Below are positions 35,566-44,246 of a stretch of 49,896 bases of DNA, in pieces. How positions within the stretch are numbered: the stretch's first letter is position 1; each line of letters starts with the position of its first letter. The notes beneath the pieces are model-generated. The model did no database searches, was not told where the DNA came from, and worked only from the letters and a program-made list of their open reading frames with translations. This stretch comes from an uncultured Olsenella sp. (GTDB lineage Bacteria > Actinomycetota > Coriobacteriia > Coriobacteriales > Atopobiaceae). The position numbers and the translations under genes are program-made. The stretch is taken from assembly GCA_900314495.1 (NCBI GenBank), contig OMVJ01000018.1:1-49896 (forward strand), read 5' to 3'.

Positions 35566-36426
35566 CTACAGAGGACGAAACAGAGCCTCCAGCTGCATTG
35601 CGAGCTCCTTGGAGTCGCCCGTACCGCACCACAGCCGGTACCACTCGCCATCCTCGCTGGTAATGGAACCCAGGGGTTGCAGCCGCGACGCCTCGCCGCC
35701 AGGCACGAAGGCGTCCCCGCACAGGACCCTGGCCTCCGCGTTCAGCCGGTAGGTCGGACCCAGCGCGAAGTCAACAACGGGGCCAAAGCCGTTGCGAAGC
35801 TGCTTTGCCGCCGCCTCATGGGAGTGGTCGTGCGGAAGGCCGGGGTACGAGACGTGATGCACCTTTGGGTGGCACATCAGGAAGAGGGCAATGACCTGCG
35901 CCACGTCGTTTGCCTTGCGGCGACGCACGTTGAAGGTGCGAAGGGCCTCCCCCACCTGCGCGCCCCGCTCGTCGCTGATGCCCGGCAGGGCATCCAGGCT
36001 CTGGCGCACGCCGTTGCAGTAGGCGACGGCATCCTTGGCATAGCTCACGGCGAAGGCACCGCACATTTCCTGGCCCAGCACGTAGTCCAGCGACTCTATG
36101 ACCATGTGGGCGCCCAGCTGGATTGCGGGGCACCCGAACGAGGTGGGAATGCTGTTGTCCACAACGAAGAACTCGTTGCCGTTGCGCGCAAGGTTCCCGT
36201 ACTGGCGAAGGTCGGTGAAGCGCAAGGGTTCCCCGCCCAGGGCGGGCATGAAGAGCGACGGCACGCCCAGGTTCAGACTGGCGAAGACCTGGCGGGCGGA
36301 AGTGCCCTCCACCAGCCTTGTGTGCGCGCTCCGCAGCCGGTGGGAAAAGCTGTGGCGGGCGCGGTCTGCCTGCGCCGCACGATCCTCGGGCCCGTTCGCA
36401 ACTGGTTCGACCTTACCCGTGCCCAT
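35566..36426 (-). CDS. Degenerate Cys/Met PLP-dependent enzyme homologue lacking the PLP lysine
   Basis: A protein of 286 aa, about 100 shorter than active family members. The match to the trans-sulfuration enzymes starts near FFVVDNSIPTSFGCPAIQLG (compare VDNTF) and continues through PGLPHDHSHEAA to the C-terminal domain, but the position of the PLP lysine (SATKY in the paralogue at 28586) reads SLDYV here. The N-terminal PLP-phosphate motif is also gone. It is therefore unlikely to be a PLP enzyme and may be a pseudoenzyme, a binding protein or a decaying gene. The frame is intact, which argues against simple decay. The ATG 36426 is preceded by GGGG; a GTG at 36435 is possible. It lies between adhE and the thrS terminator on the minus strand. 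Confidence 0.75.
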   Translation of the reverse strand: MGTGKVEPVANGPEDRAAQADRARHSFSHRLRSAHTRLVEGTSARQVFASLNLGVPSLFMPALGGEPLRFTDLRQYGNLARNGNEFFVVDNSIPTSFGCPAIQLGAHMVIESLDYVLGQEMCGAFAVSYAKDAVAYCNGVRQSLDALPGISDERGAQVGEALRTFNVRRRKANDVAQVIALFLMCHPKVHHVSYPGLPHDHSHEAAAKQLRNGFGPVVDFALGPTYRLNAEARVLCGDAFVPGGEASRLQPLGSITSEDGEWYRLWCGTGDSKELAMQLEALFRPL

Positions 36427-36597
36427 GCTCAGCACCCCGTTCCGAATAGCGTTCTCTTCTGCGGCTCGGCGGCAATGCGACCGAGGTTGTGTCTATTGTG
36501 CGCTGCCCGCAAACCCCACCGCGACGCAGACCTTGGCCGCTTCCGCAAACGGTACGTCCATGACAGGCCGCGAACGTACGACGCCCTTGCAAGGCAA

Positions 36598-36634
36598 GAA
36601 GAACGCCCCGCGCGGCGAGTTCCGCGCGGGGCGT
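36598..36634 (-). terminator. Rho-independent terminator of thrS
   Basis: ACGCCCCGCGCGG (36603-36615) pairs with CCGCGCGGGGCGT (36622-36634); the minus-strand transcript then reads TTCTTCTT. It is 34 bp after the thrS stop codon. Confidence 0.85.
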
Positions 36635-36667
36635 CGTCAGTGGCGCGATGGAGGCTCGCATGACGGG

Positions 36668-38431
36668 CTAGCCGCGGCGCTCCTCAATCTCGGCCGTGAT
36701 GTCGGCAATGAAGGCATTCAGCTCGGCCGCCTTAGTCTCGTTCGTGCGGTCACGCACGGAGATGTTGCCGGCCTCCTTCTCCTTCTCGCCAAGAATCAGC
36801 ATGTAGGGCACGCGGTCGATGGAGCGGGCCTCGCGAATCTTGTAGCCAATCTTCTCGTCGCGGTCGTCCAGCTTCACGCGGATGCCGGCGTCGCGCAGGC
36901 TCTGCGCAACCTGCTCCGCGTAGTCGCGGGTCTTCTCGGAGACGGGCAGGACCTTGACCTGGCAGGGGGCCAGCCAGGTGGGGAACTTGCCCTCGTACTG
37001 CTCGATCAGCATACCAATGAAGCGCTCGAAGGAGCCGAAACCGGCGCGGTGAATCATGATGGGGCGCTGCTTGGAGCCGTCCTTGTCCGTGTACTCCAGC
37101 TCGAAGCGCTCCGGCAGCTGGAAGTCAAGCTGAATGGTGCCGCACTGCCACTCGCGGCCCAGGCAGTCCTGCAGGTGGAAGTCGATCTTGGGGCCATAGA
37201 AGGCGCCGTCACCGGGGTTGAGCACGTAGTCAACGTGCATGGCCTCCAGAGCGTCCTTCAGGCCCTGCTCGGCGAGCGCCCAGTCCTCGTCGGAACCCAT
37301 GGAGTTGTCCGGGCGGGTGGAGAGCTCAACGCGGTAGGGGAAGCCGAACTGCTTGTAGTAGGCGGTGATCAGGTGGGCGACGTCCGTGACCTGCTCGGTG
37401 ATCTGGTCGCGGCGAATGAAGAGGTGGGCGTCGTCCTGGGTGAAGGAGCGCACGCGGAAGAGGCCGTGGAGTGCGCCCTTGAGCTCGTGGCGGTGGTCCT
37501 TGCCGGCCTCCGCCAGCTTGAGGGGCAGGTCACGGTAGGAGCGCGGGCGGGACTTGTAAATGAGGCAGGCACCGGGGCAGTTCATCGGCTTGATGGCAAA
37601 GTCCTCGTCGTCGATGGACGTGGTGTACATGTTCTCCTTGTAGTGGTCCCAGTGGCCGGAGGTCTCCCACAGCTTGCGGGACAGGATGATGGGCGTGTCC
37701 ACCTGCTCGTAGCCGTACTTGGTCTGCATCTCAATCCAGTACTGCTTGAGGGCGTTGTAGACCTTCATGCCATTGGGCAGCCAGAAGGGGAAGCCCGGGC
37801 CGAAGTCCGAGAACATGAAGAGCTCCATCTCCTTGCCGATCTTGCGGTGGTCGCGCTTGGCGGCCTCCTCAAGCAGCTTGAAGTGGGCGTCCATCTCGTC
37901 CTTGTTGCGGAAGGCGACGCCGTTGATGCGGGTGAGCATCTTGTTGTCCTTGTCGCCCTTCCAGTAGGCGCCACTGACGCCCGTGAGCTTGAAGGCCTTA
38001 AGGGCCTTGGTGTACATGATGTGCGGGCCAACGCACATGTCCACGTACTCGCCCTGCTGGTAGAAGGTGATGCGGGCGTCGGGGTCAAGGTCGCCGATGT
38101 GCTCCACCTTGTAGTCCTGGCCGCGCTCCTTCATGAAGGCCACGGCCTCGTCGCGCGGCTTCTCGTACACCTGGAACTTCAGGTTCTCCTTGCAGATCTT
38201 CTTCATCTCGTCCTCGATGGCGGGGAAGTCCTCCTCAGAGATCTTCTTGTCACCAAGGTCGACGTCGTAGTAGAAGCCGTTGTCCGTAGCGGGGCCATAG
38301 GCGAACTTGGCGCCGGGGTACAGGCGCTCGATGGCCTGGGCCATGATGTGCGCGGCGGAGTGGCGGATGACGTGGAGCTCCTCGTCCTCGGGAATCTCGT
38401 CCACGTGGCCGTCGTTGAAAAGTGCCTTCAT
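36668..38431 (-). CDS. thrS: Threonyl-tRNA synthetase lacking the N-terminal TGS domain
   Basis: A class II synthetase of 587 aa. The editing domain is present (RHSAAHIMAQA with the HxxxH pair, and VDMCVGPH), as are motif 2 and the zinc ligands (MNCPGACL, FRVRSFTQDDAHLF), and the anticodon-binding domain (from about residue 485). The first 15 residues (MKALFNDGHVDEIPE) lead straight into the editing domain, so the TGS (N1) domain of the 640-aa E. coli-type enzyme is absent. The start ATG at 38431 follows AGGAGAGG. The leader carries palindromic repeats and a 9-10-bp hairpin at 38554-38597; no T-box sequence was found. Confidence 0.95.
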   Translation of the reverse strand: MKALFNDGHVDEIPEDEELHVIRHSAAHIMAQAIERLYPGAKFAYGPATDNGFYYDVDLGDKKISEEDFPAIEDEMKKICKENLKFQVYEKPRDEAVAFMKERGQDYKVEHIGDLDPDARITFYQQGEYVDMCVGPHIMYTKALKAFKLTGVSGAYWKGDKDNKMLTRINGVAFRNKDEMDAHFKLLEEAAKRDHRKIGKEMELFMFSDFGPGFPFWLPNGMKVYNALKQYWIEMQTKYGYEQVDTPIILSRKLWETSGHWDHYKENMYTTSIDDEDFAIKPMNCPGACLIYKSRPRSYRDLPLKLAEAGKDHRHELKGALHGLFRVRSFTQDDAHLFIRRDQITEQVTDVAHLITAYYKQFGFPYRVELSTRPDNSMGSDEDWALAEQGLKDALEAMHVDYVLNPGDGAFYGPKIDFHLQDCLGREWQCGTIQLDFQLPERFELEYTDKDGSKQRPIMIHRAGFGSFERFIGMLIEQYEGKFPTWLAPCQVKVLPVSEKTRDYAEQVAQSLRDAGIRVKLDDRDEKIGYKIREARSIDRVPYMLILGEKEKEAGNISVRDRTNETKAAELNAFIADITAEIEERRG

Positions 38432-38456
38432 CTGAATACCTCTCCTGAGACATGGG

Positions 38457-38487
38457 GTGAGACAGGGGGACGCACCTTTTGTCTCAT
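38457..38487 (+). repeat. 31-nt GGGGGACG palindrome, copy 4
   Basis: GTGAGAC (38457-38463) and GTCTCAT (38481-38487) flank AGGGGGACGCACCTTTT. A partial copy (TGAGACATGGGG) precedes it. It lies only 25 bp upstream of the thrS start, so it is inside the thrS mRNA leader. Confidence 0.8.
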
Positions 38488-38496
38488 TTTCTTTCC

Positions 38497-38783
38497 GTGA
38501 CAAGAGGGGACGTTTCCCTTTTGACACGCATTCTTGTTGGACTCACGGATTACGGCGTCTGCCGCACGGACCTGGCCGCAGCAAAAGGGCAGACGCCTAC
38601 CTAGTGGCCGTAGGGCGCGAGGCCCGGGTTGTGGGAGAAAGCATTCAAGACCTCCGCAACGCTTCACATGCGGCAATAGTTTAGCACTACCCAACGGGAG
38701 GGCACGCCTTTGCCCCGACGCATACAATGAGACAGCAGCGCAACCGCGGGACGTGTCATTAGGGAAACGTCCCCTTCTGACAC
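38497..38783. repeat. Pair of related GGGGACGTTTCCCT repeats and a leader hairpin
   Basis: Near 38497-38529 the plus strand reads GAGGGGACGTTTCCCTTTTG flanked by GTGACA and TGACACG. At 38753-38783 the inverse form occurs with exact ends GTGTCA and TGACAC around AGGGAAACGTCCCCTT. Both share the GGGGACG core of the 31-nt family and look like diverged relatives. Between them a perfect stem GGCGTCTGC/GCAGACGCC (38554-38562 with 38589-38597) lies in the thrS upstream region. The 379-bp gap between thrS and the HD gene otherwise shows nothing clear. Confidence 0.6.
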
Positions 38784-38810
38784 CCTTCTGACACGCGGGA
38801 GGAAGCCACA

Positions 38811-39605
38811 ATGCAGATCGACAGGAACCACGCCGGGCAGGCCTTCACCACCTACGTGAGCGCGTACGACCCCACCGACCCCAAGATCGCCCTCAAGGTC
38901 CAGCACACCTGGCGCGTGGCGGACCTCTGCCAGAGGATTGCGCAAAGCCTGGGCCTCTCCCCCGCCGACGTGGACCTTGCCTGGCTTCTTGGGCTGCTTC
39001 ACGACGTTGGCCGCTTTGAGCAGGTGCGCGTGTACGGCACCTTCGAGGACGGCAAGTCCGTGAGCCACGCCGCCCTGGGTGCCAAGGTGCTCTTCGACGG
39101 GTACGCGGGCCAGCCGCCCACCATCCGCAGCTACGTGGACGACCCAAGCGGAGACGAGCTCATACGCACGACCATAGAGCTCCACAGCTCATGGCGGCTG
39201 CCGCAAGACCAAGACGAGCGAACGCGCACCTTCTGCCAGATCCTGCGCGACGCGGACAAAATCGACATCCTCAAGGTCAACTGCATCTGCTCCGTGGAGT
39301 CAATCTACGGCATCTCCTACCAGCAGATGCTTGAAAGCCAGCTCTCACCAGAGACCGAGTCCTGGTTCTGGCGCCACTCCTGCGTGCCGCGCGGGGCGCG
39401 CCACTTCCCCGCCGACGTCCTGCTTGGGCACATCTGCTTCATGTGGGAGCTCGTCTACCCCGAGAGCATCCGCGCCGCCGTGGAGCAGGGCTACGTCTTC
39501 CAGATGCTGGAGCGGCCATGGACGCGTCCGGAGACGCTGGCGGAGTTCCAGCGCATGGACGCGCACCTGCGCGGCTGGCTGCGTGAGAACGGCTACTTGG
39601 AGTAG
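38811..39605 (+). CDS. HD domain phosphohydrolase
   Basis: A protein of 264 aa. The metal-binding pattern of HD hydrolases is visible: the first His in QHTWRVADLC, the HD pair in LLGLLHDVGRFEQV, a later His in SVSHAALGAKVLF and the Asp in DADKIDILKV. The family hydrolyses phosphate esters of nucleotides or similar; the substrate is not indicated. The ATG follows GGGAGGAAG. It is divergent from thrS, with the palindromic repeats in the shared upstream gap, and is followed by a twin-hairpin repeat. Confidence 0.9.
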   Translation: MQIDRNHAGQAFTTYVSAYDPTDPKIALKVQHTWRVADLCQRIAQSLGLSPADVDLAWLLGLLHDVGRFEQVRVYGTFEDGKSVSHAALGAKVLFDGYAGQPPTIRSYVDDPSGDELIRTTIELHSSWRLPQDQDERTRTFCQILRDADKIDILKVNCICSVESIYGISYQQMLESQLSPETESWFWRHSCVPRGARHFPADVLLGHICFMWELVYPESIRAAVEQGYVFQMLERPWTRPETLAEFQRMDAHLRGWLRENGYLE

Positions 39606-39688
39606 GCGCTCGTCTTAGAGTGCCGCCTCGCCGGAGGCCCCACTTTTCTTGGAGCGCCACCACTCTTGGCGCGTCACCAAACCCCCGA

Positions 39689-39806
39689 CGCCACCTCACA
39701 ACCGACAGCTTCCACTTGTGAGGTGGCGCGATTTCTTGACAAACCCGCAGTTAAACGGCCACGTGTCGCTCTACCTCACAACCGAACAACGTCGGTTGTG
39801 AGGTAG
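39689..39806 (+). repeat. Twin-hairpin repeat element, copy 4
   Basis: Hairpin 1 (39689-39728) has a 13-bp stem CGCCACCTCACAA; hairpin 2 (39771-39806) has a 14-bp stem CTACCTCACAACCG with loop AACAACGT. Both hairpins carry CCTCAC/GTGAGG where other copies have CCCCAC/GTGGGG, so pairing is kept. The spacer has TTTCTTGACAAACCCGCAG and ends ACGTGTCGCT as in copy 2. It lies between the convergent HD and surface-protein genes; the rest of the 39606-39906 gap holds a terminator and nothing else. Confidence 0.88.
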
Positions 39807-39830
39807 CAGGCTTGCCCCCTATGACCCGCA

Positions 39831-39867
39831 TAAAAAGGGCCCCGACGCACCGGATGCGTCGGGGCCC
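39831..39867 (-). terminator. Rho-independent terminator of the surface protein gene
   Basis: GGGCCCCGACGCA (39837-39849) and TGCGTCGGGGCCC (39855-39867) form a perfect 13-bp stem; the minus-strand transcript then reads TTTTTATGCG. It is 40 bp after the stop codon. Confidence 0.9.
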
Positions 39868-39906
39868 ATGAGGAGGCGTCCAACTCTGCAGGGCAGCCCC
39901 TGAAGG

Positions 39907-42900
39907 CTAGTCCTTCAGCCCAAGGCGCTTCTTAGCGGCAACGAGCAGCGCTGCACCGCCTGCAAGGAGGCCGGCAGCGACGCCGTTGTTGGTGGCGTCG
40001 CCTGTGGCGGGCGTCGCGCTCTTCGCCATGGCAGCCTTGGCGGGGGCGGACTTGGCGACTGCCTGCTTCACCGGAGTCTCTGCGGACTTCTGCGCTGCGG
40101 GCTTCGTCGGCTGCACGGGCTGCTCGGGCTGCGCCGGCTGGTCGGGCTGCGCCGGAGCCGAAGGCTGATCGGGCTTAGCGGGCTGGTCCGGCGTATCCGG
40201 CTGGTCGGGCTTGCTGGGCTCGGGCTTCTTGTCCCACTGGGCAATGATCTCCACGTCGCCGTGGAGCTGCTGGCTGGGGTCGAAGTCCTGGCCATCGGCC
40301 GTCTTCCAGCCCTTGAAGTCATAGCCGTCGCGGGTGGGCGTTTCAACGCTGACCTTGTTGTCATCGCCAGCGGTGATGACCTTGGTTTCGTTCTTGCCAT
40401 CGCCATCGGCGTCGTAACCGTAGTCCACGGTTGCCTGCGGCACGGGCTCGACCTGGATAGTGTCATTCGAAGCGGGAGCAGCCTCGGCAACCTCGGCAAC
40501 CGCCATCGCACGCATGTGGCGCGGCGCAGCCTTGGCGGCAGAAGCCTCCGCCATGGTCCAAGCGCGCTTGCGCGGGCGGGAAGTCATGTCGTAGACGAGC
40601 TCGTAGGTGACGTCGGGCGAGCCAGCAACACGACGGTAGGTACGGCCCATCGCGGCACTGTACTTGGCGATGTAGGCGTCGTAGTCCGTGAGCGTGATGG
40701 TCGTGCGGCAAGTGCCCGTGGCATCGTCGTAGGCAATCGCGGAGTGGTCGAAGGTACCCTGTGCCAGGTCGTACTCCTTGGTGGTGGTGCCGTCGGACAC
40801 CTTCACCTTACCAGTGATGGGCGCCACGTCCCACACGGCGATCTGGTACTGGCCCACGGAGGAGAGGCCCCACTTGCCGTCCTTGTACTCAAGGTCGTAG
40901 CTCAGTGGCACTCTGGTCAGGCCGTTCTCGCTCACGTAGAACTTGCCGGGGTTCTCAGAGTTGAGCTTGTCGATGTAAGCCTGCTGGCCCTGGCCCACGA
41001 TGGTGAGGTGCGCGTGGGTTCCGTCGTACTCAACGGTGTAGGTGTCGGGCAGGATGTTGTAGGTCGCGAACGTCTCCTCGACGTCACGATCCACCAGGTA
41101 GACCGCAGGCTCACCCATGGCGGCGTTCACGTCGTCAGTCGTGAGGGTGATGTCCTTCACCCAGATGTACTGGTCGGGCTCGAAGGTGCTCACCCACTTG
41201 CCGTCGCGGTAGTACAGGTAGAAGCGGCGGCTGGTGTTGTCGGGGTTGTTGAGGTTGACGTAGTGCTTGCCCTCAGACTCGCCGTTCAGCTTGTCGATGT
41301 AGGGCTGGGTGCCCTCGTCGCCCTTCTTGATGACGATGGAGGCGCTGATGCTGCCGTTCCTGCCCTGGGAGACCTTCACGTCGTAGGTGCCGTCGATGAG
41401 GCCGTACTTTGCGACCTCAGGCGTGTTGCGGCGACCCTTGTACTCGCGCATGGTGATGGCGGCGTTGTTGATCGCGGCGTTGATCGTGGCGGTGCTGGGC
41501 GTGAGGTCCTTGACGTAGATGTACTGGTCGGTGAAGCGGTTGGTCCACTCGCCGGTGGCGGGGTCGTAGTACACGACGAAGGACAGGCGCGTGTTGTCCG
41601 GGTTGTTGAGGTTCACGTAGAACTTGCCCTCGGCAACGGGCAGCTTGTTGAGCGCGTCGACGTAGGCCTGGTGGGCGTCCTGGTTGATGACGATGGTCGC
41701 GCTGGACTTGCCGGTCTTGGCGTTGGTGCCGTAGCTCACCGTGTAGGTGCCGTCAATCAGCGGGATGTTGGCGATCTCGGGCGTGTTGCGGCGGCCCTTG
41801 TACTCGCGCATGGTGACCGCGTTGTCCTTGATGGCCTGGTTGATCTGATCCGTGGTGAGGGAGTTGTCCTTGACCCAGATGTACTGGTCGGGCTCGAAGG
41901 AGCTGGTCCACTTGCCGTCGCGGTAGTACAGGTAGAAGCGGCGGCTCGTGTTGTCGGGGTTGTTGAGGTTCACGTAGCACTTGCCAGCAGCGGCATCCGA
42001 CTTGTTGAAGGCGTCGATGTAGGCCTGGTGCTCGTCCTGGTTGATCTTGATGCTGGCGCTGATGCCGCTGGTACCGTTGCCCACGGTGACCGTGTACGTG
42101 CCGTCGAGCAGGCCGACGGTACCCAGGTCCTTGCCCTTGGCGTCGCGGATCCTGATGCCGGCGTTGTTGATTGCGGTGTTAATCTCGTCCAGTGTGGGGG
42201 CGTCGAGCTTCTTTACGATGATGTCGGACGGGACGGGATCGAAGATTCCCCACGCGTCCTCATCCTCGCTGTACTCGAGGGTCAGGTCGTAGGTGATGTT
42301 CTTCCACTCGCCATCGAGCGCGTAGGCACCGCCCTTGGTCTTGGCGTACTTCTGCACGTAGGGATAGGGGTTGGTGATGGTGACGGTCACCTTGTAACGG
42401 TTGCCAAGGTCCTGGACGTCACCGATCTTGTAGGAGTAGCGAAGGATGTCGTAGGTCTCCTGTGTATCGGTATCAACCCAGTCGTAGTCCTCATAGCGGA
42501 GGCCCACGTTCACGACCTGCCTGAGCTCTGCCTCCACCTGCTTCTTGGTGGGCTTTGCAGGGATGACCTTCTTCAGGTCGATAACCAGCGCGTTGTCGTC
42601 CTCGTTGGCAGCGAACCAACCGGCGGGATCCCAGTCAGTAGCTTCCCTGTAGATGAGGTCGAACACCTTCTCCTTGAAGGCACCCGCCGCGACATGCTTG
42701 CCAAGGATGGAGCGATACTCCTCGTTGAAGGCATCCACGTAAGCCTGCTGGCCGTCGGCCTTGATGGTCAGGGCGGAGTGATAGGTGCCGTCCTCGGCCT
42801 TGGTCACCGGACCGAACTCGAGCTTGCCCTTGTCGATGGAAGGCTCCACGTAATAGCCGTTGCCCTGGGTCTGGACGTGCACGTACACGTCGTTCACGGT

Positions 42901-43398
42901 CTCGGCGGTGGGAGCACTCGGGGCGTCATCCTCGACGGGTGTGACCACGATGACGTCAGAGTTCTTGTTGGCGTCTGCCGGTGCCTTGGCCGGCGCTTCA
43001 GCCGGCGCCTCCGCAGGAGCGTCGGCCGCCGACTCAGCCGGAGCCTCGGCGGGCGTTACCTCCGCCGGCTTCTCCTCTGCCGTGGCCGTGCTCGCATCCG
43101 CGGTAGCCGCGGACTCCGCCACCGTTTCGGCGGCAGGCTCTGCAGCGACCTCTTTTGTGGCAACGGGCTCGGCAGCGGGCTCGGCCGCCGGCTCCGCAAC
43201 GGGCTCGGCAGCGGCCTCTACCACAGCCGTGGGCTCGACAACAGCCATGTGCTGCGGCTGGGCCTTCTCCTGCTCAATGGCAACGGGCTCCACCGCGGCA
43301 GCGGTATCGGCCTCCTCGGCGAGTGCGGGCACAACGCCGACGCTGAACGACAGCGCTGCCGCGATGGCGGCCGCGGCAATCTTACCGTGAACGTTCAT
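39907..43398 (-). CDS. Large repeat-containing cell-wall surface protein
   Basis: A secreted protein of 1163 aa. An N-terminal signal peptide (KIAAAAIAAALSFSVGVVPALA, residues 6-27 or so) is followed by about 120 residues rich in Ala, Glu and Pro, then several modules of about 115-120 residues that each contain NLNNPDNT, a YYRDGKW-like strand, DQYIWVKD, MREYKGRRNTPE and LIDGTYTV. Near residue 990 is a calcium-loop-like YDADGDGKNE, then an InlB/Flg_new_2-like repeat (GYDFKGWKTADGQDFDPS), a Pro/Gln/Asp-rich wall-spanning tail (PDQPDTPDQP) and a sortase-like signal TPATGD with a hydrophobic stretch and KKRLGLKD end. The motif is a variant of LPXTG. It is probably an adhesin. The start at 43398 follows AGAAGGGAT. 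The upstream gap 43399-43685 shows no clear promoter. Confidence 0.9.
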   Translation of the reverse strand: MNVHGKIAAAAIAAALSFSVGVVPALAEEADTAAAVEPVAIEQEKAQPQHMAVVEPTAVVEAAAEPVAEPAAEPAAEPVATKEVAAEPAAETVAESAATADASTATAEEKPAEVTPAEAPAESAADAPAEAPAEAPAKAPADANKNSDVIVVTPVEDDAPSAPTAETVNDVYVHVQTQGNGYYVEPSIDKGKLEFGPVTKAEDGTYHSALTIKADGQQAYVDAFNEEYRSILGKHVAAGAFKEKVFDLIYREATDWDPAGWFAANEDDNALVIDLKKVIPAKPTKKQVEAELRQVVNVGLRYEDYDWVDTDTQETYDILRYSYKIGDVQDLGNRYKVTVTITNPYPYVQKYAKTKGGAYALDGEWKNITYDLTLEYSEDEDAWGIFDPVPSDIIVKKLDAPTLDEINTAINNAGIRIRDAKGKDLGTVGLLDGTYTVTVGNGTSGISASIKINQDEHQAYIDAFNKSDAAAGKCYVNLNNPDNTSRRFYLYYRDGKWTSSFEPDQYIWVKDNSLTTDQINQAIKDNAVTMREYKGRRNTPEIANIPLIDGTYTVSYGTNAKTGKSSATIVINQDAHQAYVDALNKLPVAEGKFYVNLNNPDNTRLSFVVYYDPATGEWTNRFTDQYIYVKDLTPSTATINAAINNAAITMREYKGRRNTPEVAKYGLIDGTYDVKVSQGRNGSISASIVIKKGDEGTQPYIDKLNGESEGKHYVNLNNPDNTSRRFYLYYRDGKWVSTFEPDQYIWVKDITLTTDDVNAAMGEPAVYLVDRDVEETFATYNILPDTYTVEYDGTHAHLTIVGQGQQAYIDKLNSENPGKFYVSENGLTRVPLSYDLEYKDGKWGLSSVGQYQIAVWDVAPITGKVKVSDGTTTKEYDLAQGTFDHSAIAYDDATGTCRTTITLTDYDAYIAKYSAAMGRTYRRVAGSPDVTYELVYDMTSRPRKRAWTMAEASAAKAAPRHMRAMAVAEVAEAAPASNDTIQVEPVPQATVDYGYDADGDGKNETKVITAGDDNKVSVETPTRDGYDFKGWKTADGQDFDPSQQLHGDVEIIAQWDKKPEPSKPDQPDTPDQPAKPDQPSAPAQPDQPAQPEQPVQPTKPAAQKSAETPVKQAVAKSAPAKAAMAKSATPATGDATNNGVAAGLLAGGAALLVAAKKRLGLKD

Positions 43399-43685
43399 CA
43401 AGTCATCCCTTCTCTGGCACATAACTCACAGGCGGAAAAACACGCCTACCAGAGTAGGGGCAGCTTGAACGCTCCCTGAAATGTTCCTGTCATGCCGCCG
43501 TAACGCACGGTGATGCCTTGGTAAGTTCACCAGCGATTTGTGTAATGAGTGGCACCTGCAAGGCACGACACGTGACATCTGAACAACGAAGAAAAGAGGA
43601 AAGGCCACGGCAAACTGCGACCTTCCCTAGAGACGACCATCAATTTGTGGCCGAGTGGGCCCTCGCGAACCCCCTTGCCCAGCGC

Positions 43686-44117
43686 CTACTGAATGCGCGT
43701 GCGGCAGTAGGGGCAGACCTTCCAGTCCGCGTTCAGCGGGCGGTGGCAGGTGGGGCAAACGTTACGCACCTGCGTGTTGCAGATGGGGCACACCACGAAG
43801 TCACGGTCGATGGGGGCACCGCACTTGGGGCAGATGCCGTAGTGCGAGAGCTGATGCTCCCGCAGGGCAATGTCCAGGTCCTGCTCCTCCCGGTCCACCA
43901 AGTAGGAGCTGGGGCGCAGAATCACGTACGCCAAGAGGCCGATGATGGGAATGACGGAGATGATGGCCCACAGCCACCAAGGCTCCGCGCCACGGCGCTG
44001 TGCGTCGCGGACAACGTACACGATGGAGAGCACGTACAGCATGACCACGCAGAAGGCCATGAGCATGAGGACGATGCGAACCTCGGGGGTGAGAATCTGG
44101 TCGAGAAGATCTGCCAT
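43686..44117 (-). CDS. Membrane protein with C-terminal double zinc ribbon
   Basis: A protein of 143 aa. Two N-terminal hydrophobic segments (VRIVLMLMAFCVVMLYVLSIVYVV split from WWLWAIISVIPIIGLLAYVIL) are followed by a cytosolic tail with four CxxC knuckles: CPKC, CPIC, CPTC and CPYC, a double zinc ribbon. The function is unknown; such proteins may bind RNA, DNA or partner proteins at the membrane. The start ATG at 44117 follows AAGGAAGT. It lies alone between the surface protein and queD genes; a weak hairpin with T-rich tail near 43598-43626 may terminate it. Confidence 0.8.
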   Translation of the reverse strand: MADLLDQILTPEVRIVLMLMAFCVVMLYVLSIVYVVRDAQRRGAEPWWLWAIISVIPIIGLLAYVILRPSSYLVDREEQDLDIALREHQLSHYGICPKCGAPIDRDFVVCPICNTQVRNVCPTCHRPLNADWKVCPYCRTRIQ

Positions 44118-44246
44118 GGGGCGGCACTTCCTTTGTGTATCAAGAACGCGGCACATCGCTGGCACGAAGCTGCCACGAAGCATGCATTGATGGTGTGCCA
44201 AAGATTGTAGCAAAGGCATGCGCCTATGGCAGGTCTGGTTTGTTGC

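Noticed and set aside
38432-38700. T-box riboswitch upstream of thrS
   Set aside because: No T-box sequence (GGTGG-type antiterminator bulge) or specifier domain could be found, only a simple hairpin and repeats.
40261-43479. 1072-codon plus-strand open frame opposite the surface protein
   Set aside because: Its repeats merely mirror the repeats of the true minus-strand gene, which has a signal peptide, ribosome site and terminator.
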